A stretch of DNA of 64,000 bases. Origin: Bog-793 sp963803025 (GTDB lineage Bacteria > Actinomycetota > Acidimicrobiia > Acidimicrobiales > Bog-793). Numbering within the stretch: the stretch's first letter is position 1; each line of letters opens with the position of its first letter. Shown piece by piece: positions 19,508-28,349 of this stretch. The stretch lies in NCBI GenBank assembly GCA_963803025.1, contig CAWDKZ010000012.1, positions 208,364-272,363 on the forward strand. Direction: 5' to 3'. The translations under genes were made by a program, and so were the position numbers. The notes beneath the pieces are model-generated. The model was not told the origin of the DNA. It saw only the letters and a list, made by a program, of their open reading frames with translations, and ran no database searches.

Positions 19508-19675
19508 GCTCCCAGCTTATCAGGCGGCCGGAAAACCGGCACGCCGCCGGCGCGGGTTCCGGTGCGGCGAGTGGCGGTGTCTCGGGCGCCCGGATGTGAT
19601 TGAAATGGTCCGATCAGCCGATTTACGCGGAATTCACACGATCGTTAAGCTATTGCTGTAATTCTAAGAAGGACC

Positions 19676-21481
19676 ATGCCAGTTCCCGACCTCTCCCCGC
19701 CAAGCGATCCGCGCATGTTTTCCGGCGCTTTGCGGCGTATGGCGAACAAACCGCTGCTGGCGCCCATGACCGGCGCGTTGAACAAATTGCTCAAGCTGGA
19801 GCACCTCGACCGCTTCTGCGACGAAGCTCGCCGCTCCGCCGCCGGGCTCGAGTTCATCGGCGCTTTCTTCCACCGCCTGCGCCTCAGCCTCGACGTCTCC
19901 GGCGAGGACTTGGACCGCATTCCGAAAAAGGGCCCCCTGGTCGCCGTCGCCAATCATCCCTTCGGCATGGTGGAGGGCGCCGCTGTGATCTGGCGGCTGG
20001 CCCAGGTGCGCCCCGACGTCCGCCTGCTGGCCAACGAGATGCTGGCCTCTCTGCCCGAGATCCTCCCCTGGCTGATCCTGGTCAATCCCTTCGGCGGCGA
20101 ATCGGCCCACCGCGTCAACCGTCGCGGCCTGCGCGAGGCCCTCGAATGGATCGAGCGCGGCGGCATCCTGGTGATCTTTCCGGCCGGCGAAGTCTCGCAC
20201 ATCCACTTCCGCCATCCCGGCATCCACGACTGCGATTGGAACCGCACCGCCGCCGCGCTGGTCAAGCGCACTGGCGCCGCCGCGCTGCCGATGTATTTCG
20301 ACGGCTCCAACAGCGCCTTGTTCCAGCTCGCCGGCATCGTTCATCCCAGCCTCCGCACGGCGCTGCTGCCGCGCGAATTGCTTAACAAGCAGGGCCACGT
20401 CCTGCGGCTGCGCATCGGCCATCCCATCGCCGCCGCCGAACTGAAATCGCTGGACGACACGCAGGCCACCGAGGTTCTCCGCCGGCGGACCTATTGGCTG
20501 GCCCACCGCAAGCCCCGCCCGGCCGCCGCGCACCGCCGCCTGCGCGAGGACGATCCCCTCTTCGAGCCCATCCCCGCCGACTGGCTGCGCGCCGAGCTGC
20601 ATGCCCTGCCGCCCGGCCGGCTGCTGGTCGAATCCGGCCCCTGGCAGGTCTGGCTGTGCACCCGCGACGAGTGCCCGTTCACCATCCGCGAGATCGGCCG
20701 CCTGCGCGAGCAGACCTTCCGCCTCGCCGGCGAGGGCACCGGCAAGCCCGTCGACCTCGACCACTTCGACGATTTTTACGAGCACCTGGTGTTGTGGCGC
20801 CAGGACCGCCGCGAAATCATCGGCTCCTACCGGCTGTGCGGCGCCGACCGCGTGCCGCGCCGCCTCTATACCCGCACTCTGTTCCGCATCCATCCGCAGT
20901 TCTTCCACCGCGTGGCCCCGGCCGTCGAGCTCGGCCGCAGCTTCATCCGCTACGACCATCAGCGCTCCTTCCAGCCGCTCCTGCTGTTGTGGAAGGGCCT
21001 TGGCGAGTTCGTCGTCCGCCATCCCCACTATCGTTATCTGTTCGGCCCGGTAAGCATCAGCAACAGCTATCAGAAGGCCAGCCGCGTCCTCATGGCCAAC
21101 ACCCTGCTGCGCCTGACCGGCGCGCCCGAGCTGGCCGCCCTGGCCAAGCCCCGCCGCCCCTTCATCCACTTGCCCGTAAGCGGCCTGCCGCACCCCGAGT
21201 CGATCGACGAGCTCAACTCCTGGGTCGCCGACCTCGAGCCCACCGGCGAGGCCCTCCCCGTGCTCGTGCGCCAGTATCTGAAAATGGGCGGCCGCATCGT
21301 CAACTTCCACGTCGACCGCAGCTTCGGCGAGTCGTTGGACGGCCTGGTCGTCGTCGATCTGCAGAACACCGACCGCCGCTGGCTGGAGCGCTACTTCGGC
21401 AAGGAAGGCTCCGCCAGCTACCTGGCTCATCAACTCGGAACCGCCGCCACGCCGGGCCCCGAGCCTGGCCGGCCCGCTTGA
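19676..21481 (+). CDS. Bifunctional O-/N-acyltransferase, OlsF-like (ornithine lipid synthesis)
   Basis: 601 residues with two domains. Residues about 60-300 are a PlsC-type acyltransferase: VAVANHPFGMVEGAAV (the NH-P-F-G variant of HX4D), VNPFGGESAHRVNRRGLREA and GGILVIFPAGEVSHI. Residues about 320-580 are a GNAT-like N-acyltransferase of the OlsB/putative hemolysin family: IREIGRLREQTFRLAGEGTG, DDFYEHLVLWRQDRREIIGS, VAPAVELGRSFIRYDHQRS and LFGPVSISNSYQKASR. The same two-domain architecture defines OlsF, which makes ornithine lipid from ornithine alone; that this protein does so is inferred. The start has GAAGGA about 6 bases upstream. Confidence 0.8.
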   Translation: MPVPDLSPPSDPRMFSGALRRMANKPLLAPMTGALNKLLKLEHLDRFCDEARRSAAGLEFIGAFFHRLRLSLDVSGEDLDRIPKKGPLVAVANHPFGMVEGAAVIWRLAQVRPDVRLLANEMLASLPEILPWLILVNPFGGESAHRVNRRGLREALEWIERGGILVIFPAGEVSHIHFRHPGIHDCDWNRTAAALVKRTGAAALPMYFDGSNSALFQLAGIVHPSLRTALLPRELLNKQGHVLRLRIGHPIAAAELKSLDDTQATEVLRRRTYWLAHRKPRPAAAHRRLREDDPLFEPIPADWLRAELHALPPGRLLVESGPWQVWLCTRDECPFTIREIGRLREQTFRLAGEGTGKPVDLDHFDDFYEHLVLWRQDRREIIGSYRLCGADRVPRRLYTRTLFRIHPQFFHRVAPAVELGRSFIRYDHQRSFQPLLLLWKGLGEFVVRHPHYRYLFGPVSISNSYQKASRVLMANTLLRLTGAPELAALAKPRRPFIHLPVSGLPHPESIDELNSWVADLEPTGEALPVLVRQYLKMGGRIVNFHVDRSFGESLDGLVVVDLQNTDRRWLERYFGKEGSASYLAHQLGTAATPGPEPGRPA

Positions 21482-21567
21482 ACATCCCGCCCGCGCGCGT
21501 CGTACTGTAGGAAATGCGCGCCGGTCCCGCGCCCGGGCGCCGGCCTATTCCCGAAAGGAGCAGCTTC

Positions 21568-22026
21568 ATGAAAACCGCCCGTTTTCTCTTGCTCGGAATG
21601 ATCGCCGTCGCGCTGGCGGCGCCGCAGGACAAGCCCGCCGAAAAGGAACAGAAGGCCGCACCCCGCGTGCTCAAGGTCAAGCTCGACTACAGCGGCAGCG
21701 GCGTGGTGGATGCCAGGCATCCGATCTACGTCTTCCTCTTCGACAGTCCCGACTTCGTCAAGGGCGCCGGCATGCCCATCGGAGACGCCTCCGCCACGGC
21801 GAAGGACCAGACCGTGACGATCTCCGGCGTGGCAGCTGAGACCGTTTACGCGGTCGCCGCCTACGACCCTCAGGGCGCCTACGACGGCCAGTCCGGCCCG
21901 CCGCCCTCCGGCTCCTCCATGGGCATGTACAACAAGACCCCCGGCACGCCTGAACCGATCAAGATCGAATCCGGCCAGACCGTGACGATCGAGCTGCCCT
22001 TCGACGATTCTCACAAGATGCCCTGA
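21568..22026 (+). CDS. Small secreted protein, beta-rich, unknown function
   Basis: 152 residues. The start ATG at 21568 is preceded by AAAGGAG with good spacing and begins a Sec signal (MKTARFLLLGMIAVALAA). The mature part begins with a Lys/Glu-rich stretch, then a single beta domain with LKVKLDYSGSGVVDARHPIY and a second half containing GVAAETVYAVAAYDPQGAYD. It resembles carboxypeptidase-regulatory or DUF2141-like modules that ride on other secreted proteins, but no family is certain. It converges on the sugar transporter gene. Confidence 0.6.
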   Translation: MKTARFLLLGMIAVALAAPQDKPAEKEQKAAPRVLKVKLDYSGSGVVDARHPIYVFLFDSPDFVKGAGMPIGDASATAKDQTVTISGVAAETVYAVAAYDPQGAYDGQSGPPPSGSSMGMYNKTPGTPEPIKIESGQTVTIELPFDDSHKMP

Positions 22027-22050
22027 GCGCGGCACCCGCCCGCGGCTGCT

Positions 22051-23552
22051 TCAGGCGTGAACGCCCGCGGAGCGCACCCCGTTCAGCGAATCGGCCTGGC
22101 TGAATTTCGACCAGCGGAAGCCGTAGAACGCCACGAAGGCGAAGCAGAACATGGGCACGATGAAGCCCCGCGACATGTCGTACTTGTCGGCCACGTAGCC
22201 CATCAGCTTGGGCAGAATCGCCCCGCCCATGATCGCCATCACGATAAACGCCGAGGCCTTCTTGGCCCGCGCGCCCAGCCCGAAGATCCCCAGCGCGAAG
22301 ATGGTCGGGAACATGATCGACATGAAGAAGTAGCTCAGGAACACGCAGGCCACCGAGACCCAGCCCAGCTTCAGGAAGACCAGCGAACGTCAGGCGGCCA
22401 CGTTCATCAGCCCCGTACAGCCCCAGCATCTTGTGGGCCGGGAATCTCTTGCAGCAGCCCGGCGCCGGTGAACCGGCCCACCAGGAAGCACACCAGGCCC
22501 AGCGACGCCAGATTGGAGGCGCCCTTGTTGCTGAGCGCCAGCACGCCGGCCTTGCCCGTCTCGAACCAGCCCCTGCAGCCAGTCCTGCAAGAAGCCGGAG
22601 TGGCCCGCCAGCTGCGTCATAGTCGCGGCCCAGGAGGCCGGGAATCGGCGGCGGCTCGGACGTCATGTAGTTGATGAAGAAGCTGAAAATGCCCGCCTGC
22701 GCCGCCACGTAAAGAAACTGCGCCGCCACGGCCATCACGAAATGCGGATGCGCCCAGATGGACTGCGAGGCTGCCTGCGCCGGCGTCGTCCAGGTGATAA
22801 TCGTCCTCGGTCTTGATGTCGGGAACGTCGGCGAAAAAGAACATCGACCGCGAGCACGCAGCACCACGAAGGCCACGCCCACGTACGGGATGTACAGCGT
22901 CTGGCTGCCCGTGCTCACGCCCTGCGGCGTCCTTGGAGTAGAAGATACAGGCTGCCGACGATCGGGCCGCAGATCCAGCCCACGCCGTTGCACGATTGCG
23001 CCAGGTTGATGCGCGTGGCCGCGTAGCGCTGATCGCCCAGCACCGTGGTGTAGGGATTGGCGATGGTCTCCAGAAACGTCAGCCCGGTGGCGATCGACGC
23101 ACACCCCGGCCAGAAACGCCACGAACGCCATGGTCGGCGAAACGCGCCCCGGCGTGCACCAGCGCATTGATGTGCGTGGCCGGGATGAACCAGAAGCCGC
23201 CCGCCGCCACGATCAGCAGCCCGGCGATGATCCCGCCCTTGTAGCCCAGCTTGCTGGCCAGCCACCCCGCCGGAATCGACATCAGGAAATAGCCCAGGTA
23301 GTGCGCGAACTGCACCCAGGCCGACTGCGCCTTGTTCAGGTGCAGCTCGTCCTGGAAATGCTTGTCCATCACGTCGATCATCCCGTTGCAGAAGCCCCAC
23401 AGGAGGAACAGCGAGCTGACCAGCACGAACGTGAACAGCACGTTGGTCCCGTCGGGCATGACGAACATGCTCTGCTGGTTGGAATCAGCGGGCCTGGCCT
23501 TGCCCTGTTCGGACGCTCCGGACAGGCTCTCTTTATTGGAAGGAATGCGCAT
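22051..23552 (-). CDS. FucP-type sugar:H+ symporter, MFS (frameshifted)
   Basis: About 495 residues. The N-terminus VLFTFVLVSSLFLLWGFCNG followed by MIDVMDKHFQDELHLNKAQS is diagnostic of the FucP/glucose-galactose branch of the major facilitator superfamily. Helices continue with GYFLMSIPAGWLASKLGYKG and, near the C-terminus, VFLSYFFMSIMFPTIFALGI and AFIVMAIMGGAILPKLMGYV. Several one-base shifts break the frame between about 22370 and 23110. The start at 23552 is the first ATG. It would import a neutral sugar with protons; the sugar is not determined. Confidence 0.8.
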
Positions 23553-23594
23553 GAGACTCGCCAACGATTCTAGCAGCGTCCCGCGCGGCGCAGC

Positions 23595-24746
23595 CTACTT
23601 CCGCCCGGTCACATTCTCATACCACACCAGGTCCGCCGTCGCCGACCCGATGCACACCAGGCCAGGATGCGGGCTCCCGTTCAGGTTGGCCAGCGCGCAC
23701 CCCGTGGCGCTGATGTGGTCGTCGATGACCTGCCGCCTCCATCCCCCCTGCCCGTCGGCGTGGTACAGCACCAGGCTGTGGCTCTTGCGGAACCCGGCCA
23801 CCACCTCCTCATCGCCGTCGCCGTCGAAATCCGCCGCGACAATCGTGTGGCCGTCCTCGAGGCTCGCATCGATCACCTGCCGCGGCCACGCGCCATGCTC
23901 CTCGTGGTAAATCACCACCTGGTTGCCGTGCCACGGCTCGATCGCCGCCAGCTCGCGCCCGCGCCTCGATTGCACCACCGTCACGTCGCTCGAGCCGCAC
24001 TTCGGCCACGGCGCCGGGTCGCCCGCGCTGATCTGCCGCTTCACCCACCCGCCCGGCGTGTTGAGAAACAGATGAATCCCCTCGAAGCTCGCCGTCAGAA
24101 TGTCGTCCCGCCCGTCGCCGTCCCAGTCGGTGATGAAAATCCCGTGCAGCACGCCGTGCAACCCCGTAGTGATGATCTCCCGCTGCCAGTTCCCCCCGCG
24201 GTATTGGTACAGCGCCAGCGGAATCGCGTCTCGGTAATCCGGCGCCGTCGAATGCGGCCCGGCCAGCGGCGCATTCACGAAGCCGATCGTGCCGCCCGCC
24301 CCGAACACGCCCGCCCGCAACCGGTGCGACGTCGGCAGCCGGTCGATCTGCCGCATCTCCCACGGCTCGCGCGGGTCGCCTTTCGGGCGCAGCACCCAGA
24401 TCGAGCCTTCGCTCTCTGCCGGGTTCATCGAAAACCCCTCGGCCAGGATGATGCGCGGCACGCCGTGGATCTGTCCCACTGCGGCGTTGATCATCTCCTT
24501 GCGCCCGCTTGCGATGATGTGCCGCTCCCAGTTTGGATTCTCGTACCACACCAGCTCCGGCAGCCCCGCCGCCAGCGCAAGGATGTCCGGCTTTCCGTCG
24601 CCGTTCAGATCGGCGATCGCCACGTGGTACCCGCCCGTCAACCCGGTGGCGATGGTGTGCGCCTCGAAACGAATGCCCGGTTGCTGCCCCTGCGCGGCCG
24701 CCAGCGCGCCGGCGCAACCCAGCACCGCCAGCAGTCTTCTCGTCAT
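23595..24746 (-). CDS. Secreted FG-GAP/VCBS repeat protein
   Basis: 383 residues. A Sec signal (MTRRLLAVLGCAGALAAA) is followed by beta-propeller FG-GAP repeats with calcium-binding loops of D.NGDGKPD type: AIADLNGDGKPDILALAAGL, ITDWDGDGRDDILTASFEGI and VAADFDGDGDEEVVAGFRKS. Such proteins are abundant and extracellular in acidobacteria, with unknown ligands. The ATG at 24746 is chosen for the signal peptide. The frame is intact. Confidence 0.85.
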   Translation of the reverse strand: MTRRLLAVLGCAGALAAAQGQQPGIRFEAHTIATGLTGGYHVAIADLNGDGKPDILALAAGLPELVWYENPNWERHIIASGRKEMINAAVGQIHGVPRIILAEGFSMNPAESEGSIWVLRPKGDPREPWEMRQIDRLPTSHRLRAGVFGAGGTIGFVNAPLAGPHSTAPDYRDAIPLALYQYRGGNWQREIITTGLHGVLHGIFITDWDGDGRDDILTASFEGIHLFLNTPGGWVKRQISAGDPAPWPKCGSSDVTVVQSRRGRELAAIEPWHGNQVVIYHEEHGAWPRQVIDASLEDGHTIVAADFDGDGDEEVVAGFRKSHSLVLYHADGQGGWRRQVIDDHISATGCALANLNGSPHPGLVCIGSATADLVWYENVTGRK

Positions 24747-24981
24747 CACACCCACACTGTAGCAACTCGCAGGAACGGCGAACGCGTGCAGGGCGGGCGG
24801 TAGCAGCCCGCCGTGGCGCAGGCATTCGCAAGCTGATGTGGCGCCGACACTCGTGTCAGCCGCGTTCGACATTCCTGTTGACGTATGGCGGACCGGCCGG
24901 CACATCTGCTCCCTCACCGCTCGCGGCTCTATTCGAGCTGTGGCTCAACTGTGATTGGAGGCGCGAAAATAACGCAAGCCC

Positions 24982-26157
24982 CTACGTCCGGTAGCTCGCG
25001 TTGATCGTAATGTAGTCGTGCGTCAGGTCGCACGTCCAGAACGTCGCCGTCCCCGGCCCATGCTCGCCCAGCCGCACCCGGATCGCGCACTCCGCCGCGT
25101 CCAGTTTCTTCGACAGCGCCGCCTCGTCGTACTGCGCCGCCAGCCCCTGCCGGCACACCTTCACGCCCTGCAGCCAGATGTCGGTCTTCGATGGATCGAA
25201 CGCCGCGCCCGCGTACCCCGCCGCGCACAGGATGCGCCCCCAGTTGGGGTCCGAGCCGGCGATCGCCGTCTTGGTCAGGTTCGAATTCCCGATCGCGCGC
25301 GCCATCCGCACCGCGTCCTGCTCGCTCCGCGCCCCCTCCACGCGGATCTCGATGAACTTCTTCGCGCCCTCGCCGTCGCGCGCAATCTGCCGCGCCAGGT
25401 TCTGGCACACCTCCGTCAACGCGCCCTGAAACCGCTCCTGGTTCGCCGCTGTGATTCTGACGCCCGACGCCCCGTTGGCCAGCACCAGCAGCGTGTCGTT
25501 GGTGCTCATGTCGCCATCCACGCTCACCCGGTTGTAGCTCACCGCCACGGCTTCCTTCAGCGCGCGCTGCAATGCCGCCGGCGCCACCGCGGCATCCGTC
25601 ACCACGAACGCCAGCGTCGTCGCCATGTGCGGATGAATCATCCCCGAGCCCTTGGTCATCCCCGCCACGCGAAATCCCGCCTCTTCCACGCAGGCCGTCT
25701 TGCGCACCCTGTCGGTGGTCAGAATCGCGTCCGCCGCATCGTTGAACCGTTCCGCTGAAAGCCCTCCCACCAACGCCGGCAGCGCATTGAGAATCAGCGC
25801 CGCGTTCAACTCCACTCCGATCACGCCCGTCGACGACGGCAGCACCTGCGCGGCCGGCGCCTGCAGCATCCGCGCCACCGCGCGGCTGGTCTCGCGCGCC
25901 ACGCGGCCGCCCGTGCGCGTCGCGCAGTTGGCGTTGCCCGCGTTCACCAGCACCGCCCGCGCCCGCCCGCCCGTCGCTTCCAGGTTGCGCCGCGCCATCC
26001 GCACCGGCGCCGCCTGCACCAGGTTGGTCGTGAACACCGCCGCCGCCGCGGCCTCGTTGTCCGAAACAATCAGCGCCAGGTCCGGTTTGGCCACTTTGCG
26101 AATCCCGGCATACAGCGCCGAATATCGAAACCCGTGGGGAAATTTCACTTGGCTCAT
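24982..26157 (-). CDS. argJ: Bifunctional ornithine acetyltransferase / N-acetylglutamate synthase
   Basis: 391 residues. ArgJ moves the acetyl group from N-acetylornithine to glutamate and can also use acetyl-CoA, feeding arginine synthesis. The autocleavage site is in LPSSTGVIGVEL, whose Thr becomes the N-terminal nucleophile of the beta chain. Other motifs are NAGNANCATRTGG, KGSGMIHPHMATTLAFVVTD, SVDGDMSTNDTLLVLANG and GSDPNWGRILCAAGYAGA. The start follows AGGAG by 5 bases. No other arg gene is nearby. Confidence 0.93.
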   Translation of the reverse strand: MSQVKFPHGFRYSALYAGIRKVAKPDLALIVSDNEAAAAAVFTTNLVQAAPVRMARRNLEATGGRARAVLVNAGNANCATRTGGRVARETSRAVARMLQAPAAQVLPSSTGVIGVELNAALILNALPALVGGLSAERFNDAADAILTTDRVRKTACVEEAGFRVAGMTKGSGMIHPHMATTLAFVVTDAAVAPAALQRALKEAVAVSYNRVSVDGDMSTNDTLLVLANGASGVRITAANQERFQGALTEVCQNLARQIARDGEGAKKFIEIRVEGARSEQDAVRMARAIGNSNLTKTAIAGSDPNWGRILCAAGYAGAAFDPSKTDIWLQGVKVCRQGLAAQYDEAALSKKLDAAECAIRVRLGEHGPGTATFWTCDLTHDYITINASYRT

Positions 26158-26356
26158 CGATTCTCCTAGTGTGCCCGCTTCGCCCCCGCCCGGGCAACGG
26201 GGGCCGGAATCAGGCCCTGCCGTCGCCGGTCGTCCCCGTCCCGTTGACCCGCCGCCCCGGCTCCGGCGTGTGGGGCGCTCCACCTCCTGGCCTGCGGAGC
26301 ACTGCTGCCTGGCCTCTCGAATTGACATGTGCCGGACTTGGCTGCATGCTCAGCGC

Positions 26357-26536
26357 ATGGGCAAGATGGTCGCGGTGCGGGGTGTCCCGGAGTCCGTTTA
26401 CCGCATCTTGAAATCCCGCACGGCGCGCGAGATCACGGCCTGCGCCATGCGGTCCTTCATGCTGCCCGTGGCGTTCTCCCACTCGAGCTTCACGCAGACC
26501 CGCGCACCATGCTCAGGCACGACATTGCGGAGCTGA
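26357..26536 (+). pseudogene. Remnant of a ribbon-helix-helix (FitA-like) antitoxin 5' end
   Basis: The first 24 or so codons read MGKMVAVRGVPESVYRILKS, which resembles the RHH start of FitA/plasmid-stability antitoxins (a beta strand then a helix with LK-R-AAR). The similarity stops after SRTARE near 26430, where the DNA becomes the antisense of a cysteine synthase fragment. No toxin gene follows. It looks like a broken antitoxin joined to unrelated DNA. The short match makes this tentative. Confidence 0.4.
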
Positions 26537-26628
26537 ACCAGGGGTGCGCTCCCGATGGCGCCCAGGATGTGTATCCGTGATACCCCCAGTTTGTCACCGG
26601 TCGGCTCAGAAACACAGCGAATCACCAT
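26398..26628 (-). pseudogene. Truncated cysteine synthase-family N-terminus
   Basis: 76 residues. After a short lead, GAIGSAPLVQLRNVVPEHGA and VCVKLEWENATGSMKDRMAQ match the N-terminus of PLP-dependent cysteine synthase/cystathionine beta-synthase-type enzymes; the Lys of GSMKDR is the PLP-binding residue. The homology ends near SRAVR and the frame stops at 26398, so over 200 residues of the enzyme are missing. It therefore cannot be active. Its broken end overlaps the broken end of the RHH remnant, marking a recombination junction near 26410-26430. Confidence 0.6.
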
Positions 26629-26705
26629 ACCAATGAAGCTCCGGGAGAATGCGAGCCACGAGCGGTTGAGGAGTACCCCTTTTTTACAGTGATACTTGGC
26701 GCTAG

Positions 26706-27083
26706 CTAGGCCGCCGGTTTGGGCAGGTTGTCGCCTTCCAGCCTGGTAAAGCGATTGACCTGCTTGATGACGATGAAGATGGCGAAAGCGACAATCAGGA
26801 ACTGAACCGCGTTGTTGATCAAGTTGCCGTAGCCCAGCACGACCACGCCCCCCTTCTTGGCTTCCGCGAGGTTGGCGAAGACCGCGTGCTTGGGATTGCT
26901 CAGAACCACGAACTGGTTGGCCAGGTCGACGCCGCCGGTGATGATACCGACGAGCGGGTTGATGATGTCCTCGACCAGGGAGTTGACAATTTTGCCGAAG
27001 GCGGCGCCGATCACCACGCCGACGGCGAGGTCGATGGCGTTGCCCTTGACGGCGAATTCCTTGAATTCCTGCACAAAGCCCAT
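26706..27083 (-). CDS. mscL: Large-conductance mechanosensitive channel
   Basis: 125 residues from the ATG at 27083; a second in-frame ATG lies 4 codons upstream. MscL is the inner-membrane emergency valve against hypo-osmotic shock. The pore helix TM1 reads IDLAVGVVIGAAFGKIVNSL, preceded by the N-terminal amphipathic segment EFKEFAVKGN. The periplasmic loop follows, then TM2 (LINNAVQFLIVAFAIFIVIK) and a charged C-terminal bundle. Length and layout are normal for the family. It stands alone. Confidence 0.93.
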   Translation of the reverse strand: MGFVQEFKEFAVKGNAIDLAVGVVIGAAFGKIVNSLVEDIINPLVGIITGGVDLANQFVVLSNPKHAVFANLAEAKKGGVVVLGYGNLINNAVQFLIVAFAIFIVIKQVNRFTRLEGDNLPKPAA

Positions 27084-27174
27084 GGGTGGGAGCATAGCAC
27101 GAAGCGGCTACCGGTCAGCGGAATTGTGATGGGAACGGGATCCCCGGCGGGCTGCCTACTGCAGTCCGGAAGGC

Positions 27175-27231
27175 GCAGAAAACAAGAAGTGAGGAACAAA
27201 GCCAATTATCTACTTTTCTTTTTAGAATCAG
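27175..27231 (+). repeat. Direct repeat copy A
   Basis: About 57 bases. The core TGAGGAACAAAGCCAATT (27190-27207) is identical in copy B, 248 bases downstream. The flanks AAAACAAGAA before it and GAATCAG after it are shared too, and the spacing from core to GAATCAG is equal in both. Confidence 0.75.
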
Positions 27232-27423
27232 CGAATTAAATGGCTATCGCCCGGTCTATTCCGCGTTACGCATTAGATTTTCAAAGAGCAGTGACAGGCG
27301 CCCGAAGGAGCCGGGGGCCAATCGATCATCGACCTGATGTCAAGCTGCATGAATCGGTGTGACCGGGCGGCGCCGGCGGACGTCGGGACGGATCCGCGTA
27401 GGGGCTGAGGGCGGCGGCGGACC

Positions 27424-27479
27424 GCAAAACAAGAATTTGAGGAACAAAGCCAATTCGCTGTTATCAATTTTGGAATCAG
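27424..27479 (+). repeat. Direct repeat copy B
   Basis: Partner of copy A, with the identical 18-base core at 27438-27455 and the same flanking words. The intervening DNA is GC-rich and has no gene. Possible sources are a dispersed intergenic element or ends of a lost insertion. Confidence 0.75.
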
Positions 27480-27750
27480 TGGTTTGTGAGCTTATACTAT
27501 AGTACATTGATCGAGATTCACCACAACTCTTAGACGAGTGCGGACGACCGACTTATTCTACACCCGAGTGTCAAGGAAAAATGGCGTGATCTGGTCTCGG
27601 CGGCCGGCGACCCTGCGAGGTCAGGAAAAAGTGTATCCCATAAGGAATCGTTCGGTTTTCGGCTATGGAGCCGGGACAATCGTTCGAAACCAGTTCACGA
27701 GCGGTAGAATTCGAGGGAGTCAGTGCTGAGAAAAGGAGATCCCTGTTGAA

Positions 27751-28158
27751 GTGAGAGCCCATGCGTCCATCATCGCGGTCACCGGATTCCTGTTTCTCGT
27801 CAGCCTCATTTCCGGTCTTGGGGTGAGCTGGAATCTCAGGCTATACGACCCGCGACCAGTGGGAAAGGCGGTCGCGGGTGCGATGTACGGTGTCCATAAA
27901 TTCATCGCGCTGGCGACAGTGATTACCGCGATGGTGACGATTCGCAGACTGTATCGAGGAATAGAGTTCACAGGCATCGAACTCGCTGCCGTTGTCGTCG
28001 CCGGGGTGCTGTTTCTGCTGCTGCTCATTACGGGCGGTTTGCTGAGCGTCGGCAAGCCGAGAAACGACGTAATCCTGACGGTTCATCAAGTAGTCTCGGT
28101 GCTGACAGCCGTTCCCACATTCGGGGCCATTTACCTGCTGACCCGCGGCAGATGGTAA
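27751..28158 (+). CDS. Small four-helix membrane protein of unknown function
   Basis: 135 residues from a GTG start with AAAAGGAG about 12 bases upstream. Four membrane helices are visible: residues about 6-24 (IIAVTGFLFLVSLISGLGV), 48-64 (HKFIALATVITAMVTIR), 77-97 (ELAAVVVAGVLFLLLLITGG) and 108-130 (LTVHQVVSVLTAVPTFGAIY). A His opens the second helix (VHKF) and another opens the fourth (VHQVV), a layout that recalls small b-type cytochromes. Haem binding is only a guess. No family was recognised. Confidence 0.55.
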   Translation: MRAHASIIAVTGFLFLVSLISGLGVSWNLRLYDPRPVGKAVAGAMYGVHKFIALATVITAMVTIRRLYRGIEFTGIELAAVVVAGVLFLLLLITGGLLSVGKPRNDVILTVHQVVSVLTAVPTFGAIYLLTRGRW

Positions 28159-28349
28159 TAGGTGGTCCGGCGGCATGAATGCCAGGTGCAACCCGTCGAA
28201 GAGCGCCAGGCGGCCGGCGTACTCGCTGCGTATGGGCGGGAGATACCCGGACGTCCCTTTTCCGTTTGGGGCGGCAACTGCATCTGACGCGAGCAAAGGC
28301 GGCTGAGTGTAGACTAAGCAAGAGCCTGGAGTCACAGACGGAAATTCCG

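Larger units (their letters stand above)
27084..27750. other. Intergenic region with a dispersed repeat pair
   Basis: About 670 bases without a convincing gene, with GC and word content unlike the flanks. It contains two imperfect direct repeats (listed separately) and a promoter-like AT stretch near 27490-27510 (TTATACTATAGTAC). No tRNA-like fold was found. Confidence 0.5.

Noticed and set aside
19664..21433. 589-codon open frame on the minus strand
   Set aside because: Antisense of the OlsF-like gene, which has clear domains; the antisense product has shadow-type composition.
24792..24812. GGCGGGC/GCCCGCC hairpin between argJ and the FG-GAP gene as terminator
   Set aside because: The stem is only 7 bases and no T-run follows on either strand.
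26357..26536. Functional toxin-antitoxin module
   Set aside because: Only about 24 antitoxin-like residues remain and no PIN-domain or other toxin frame follows.
27175..27479. Direct repeats as attachment sites of the virion cluster
   Set aside because: Both copies lie on the same side, over 4 kb from the cluster, and no copy was found near 46.9 kb.
27660..27720. GTTCGAAAC as the T-arm of a tRNA
   Set aside because: No matching D-arm, anticodon stem or acceptor stem could be built around it.
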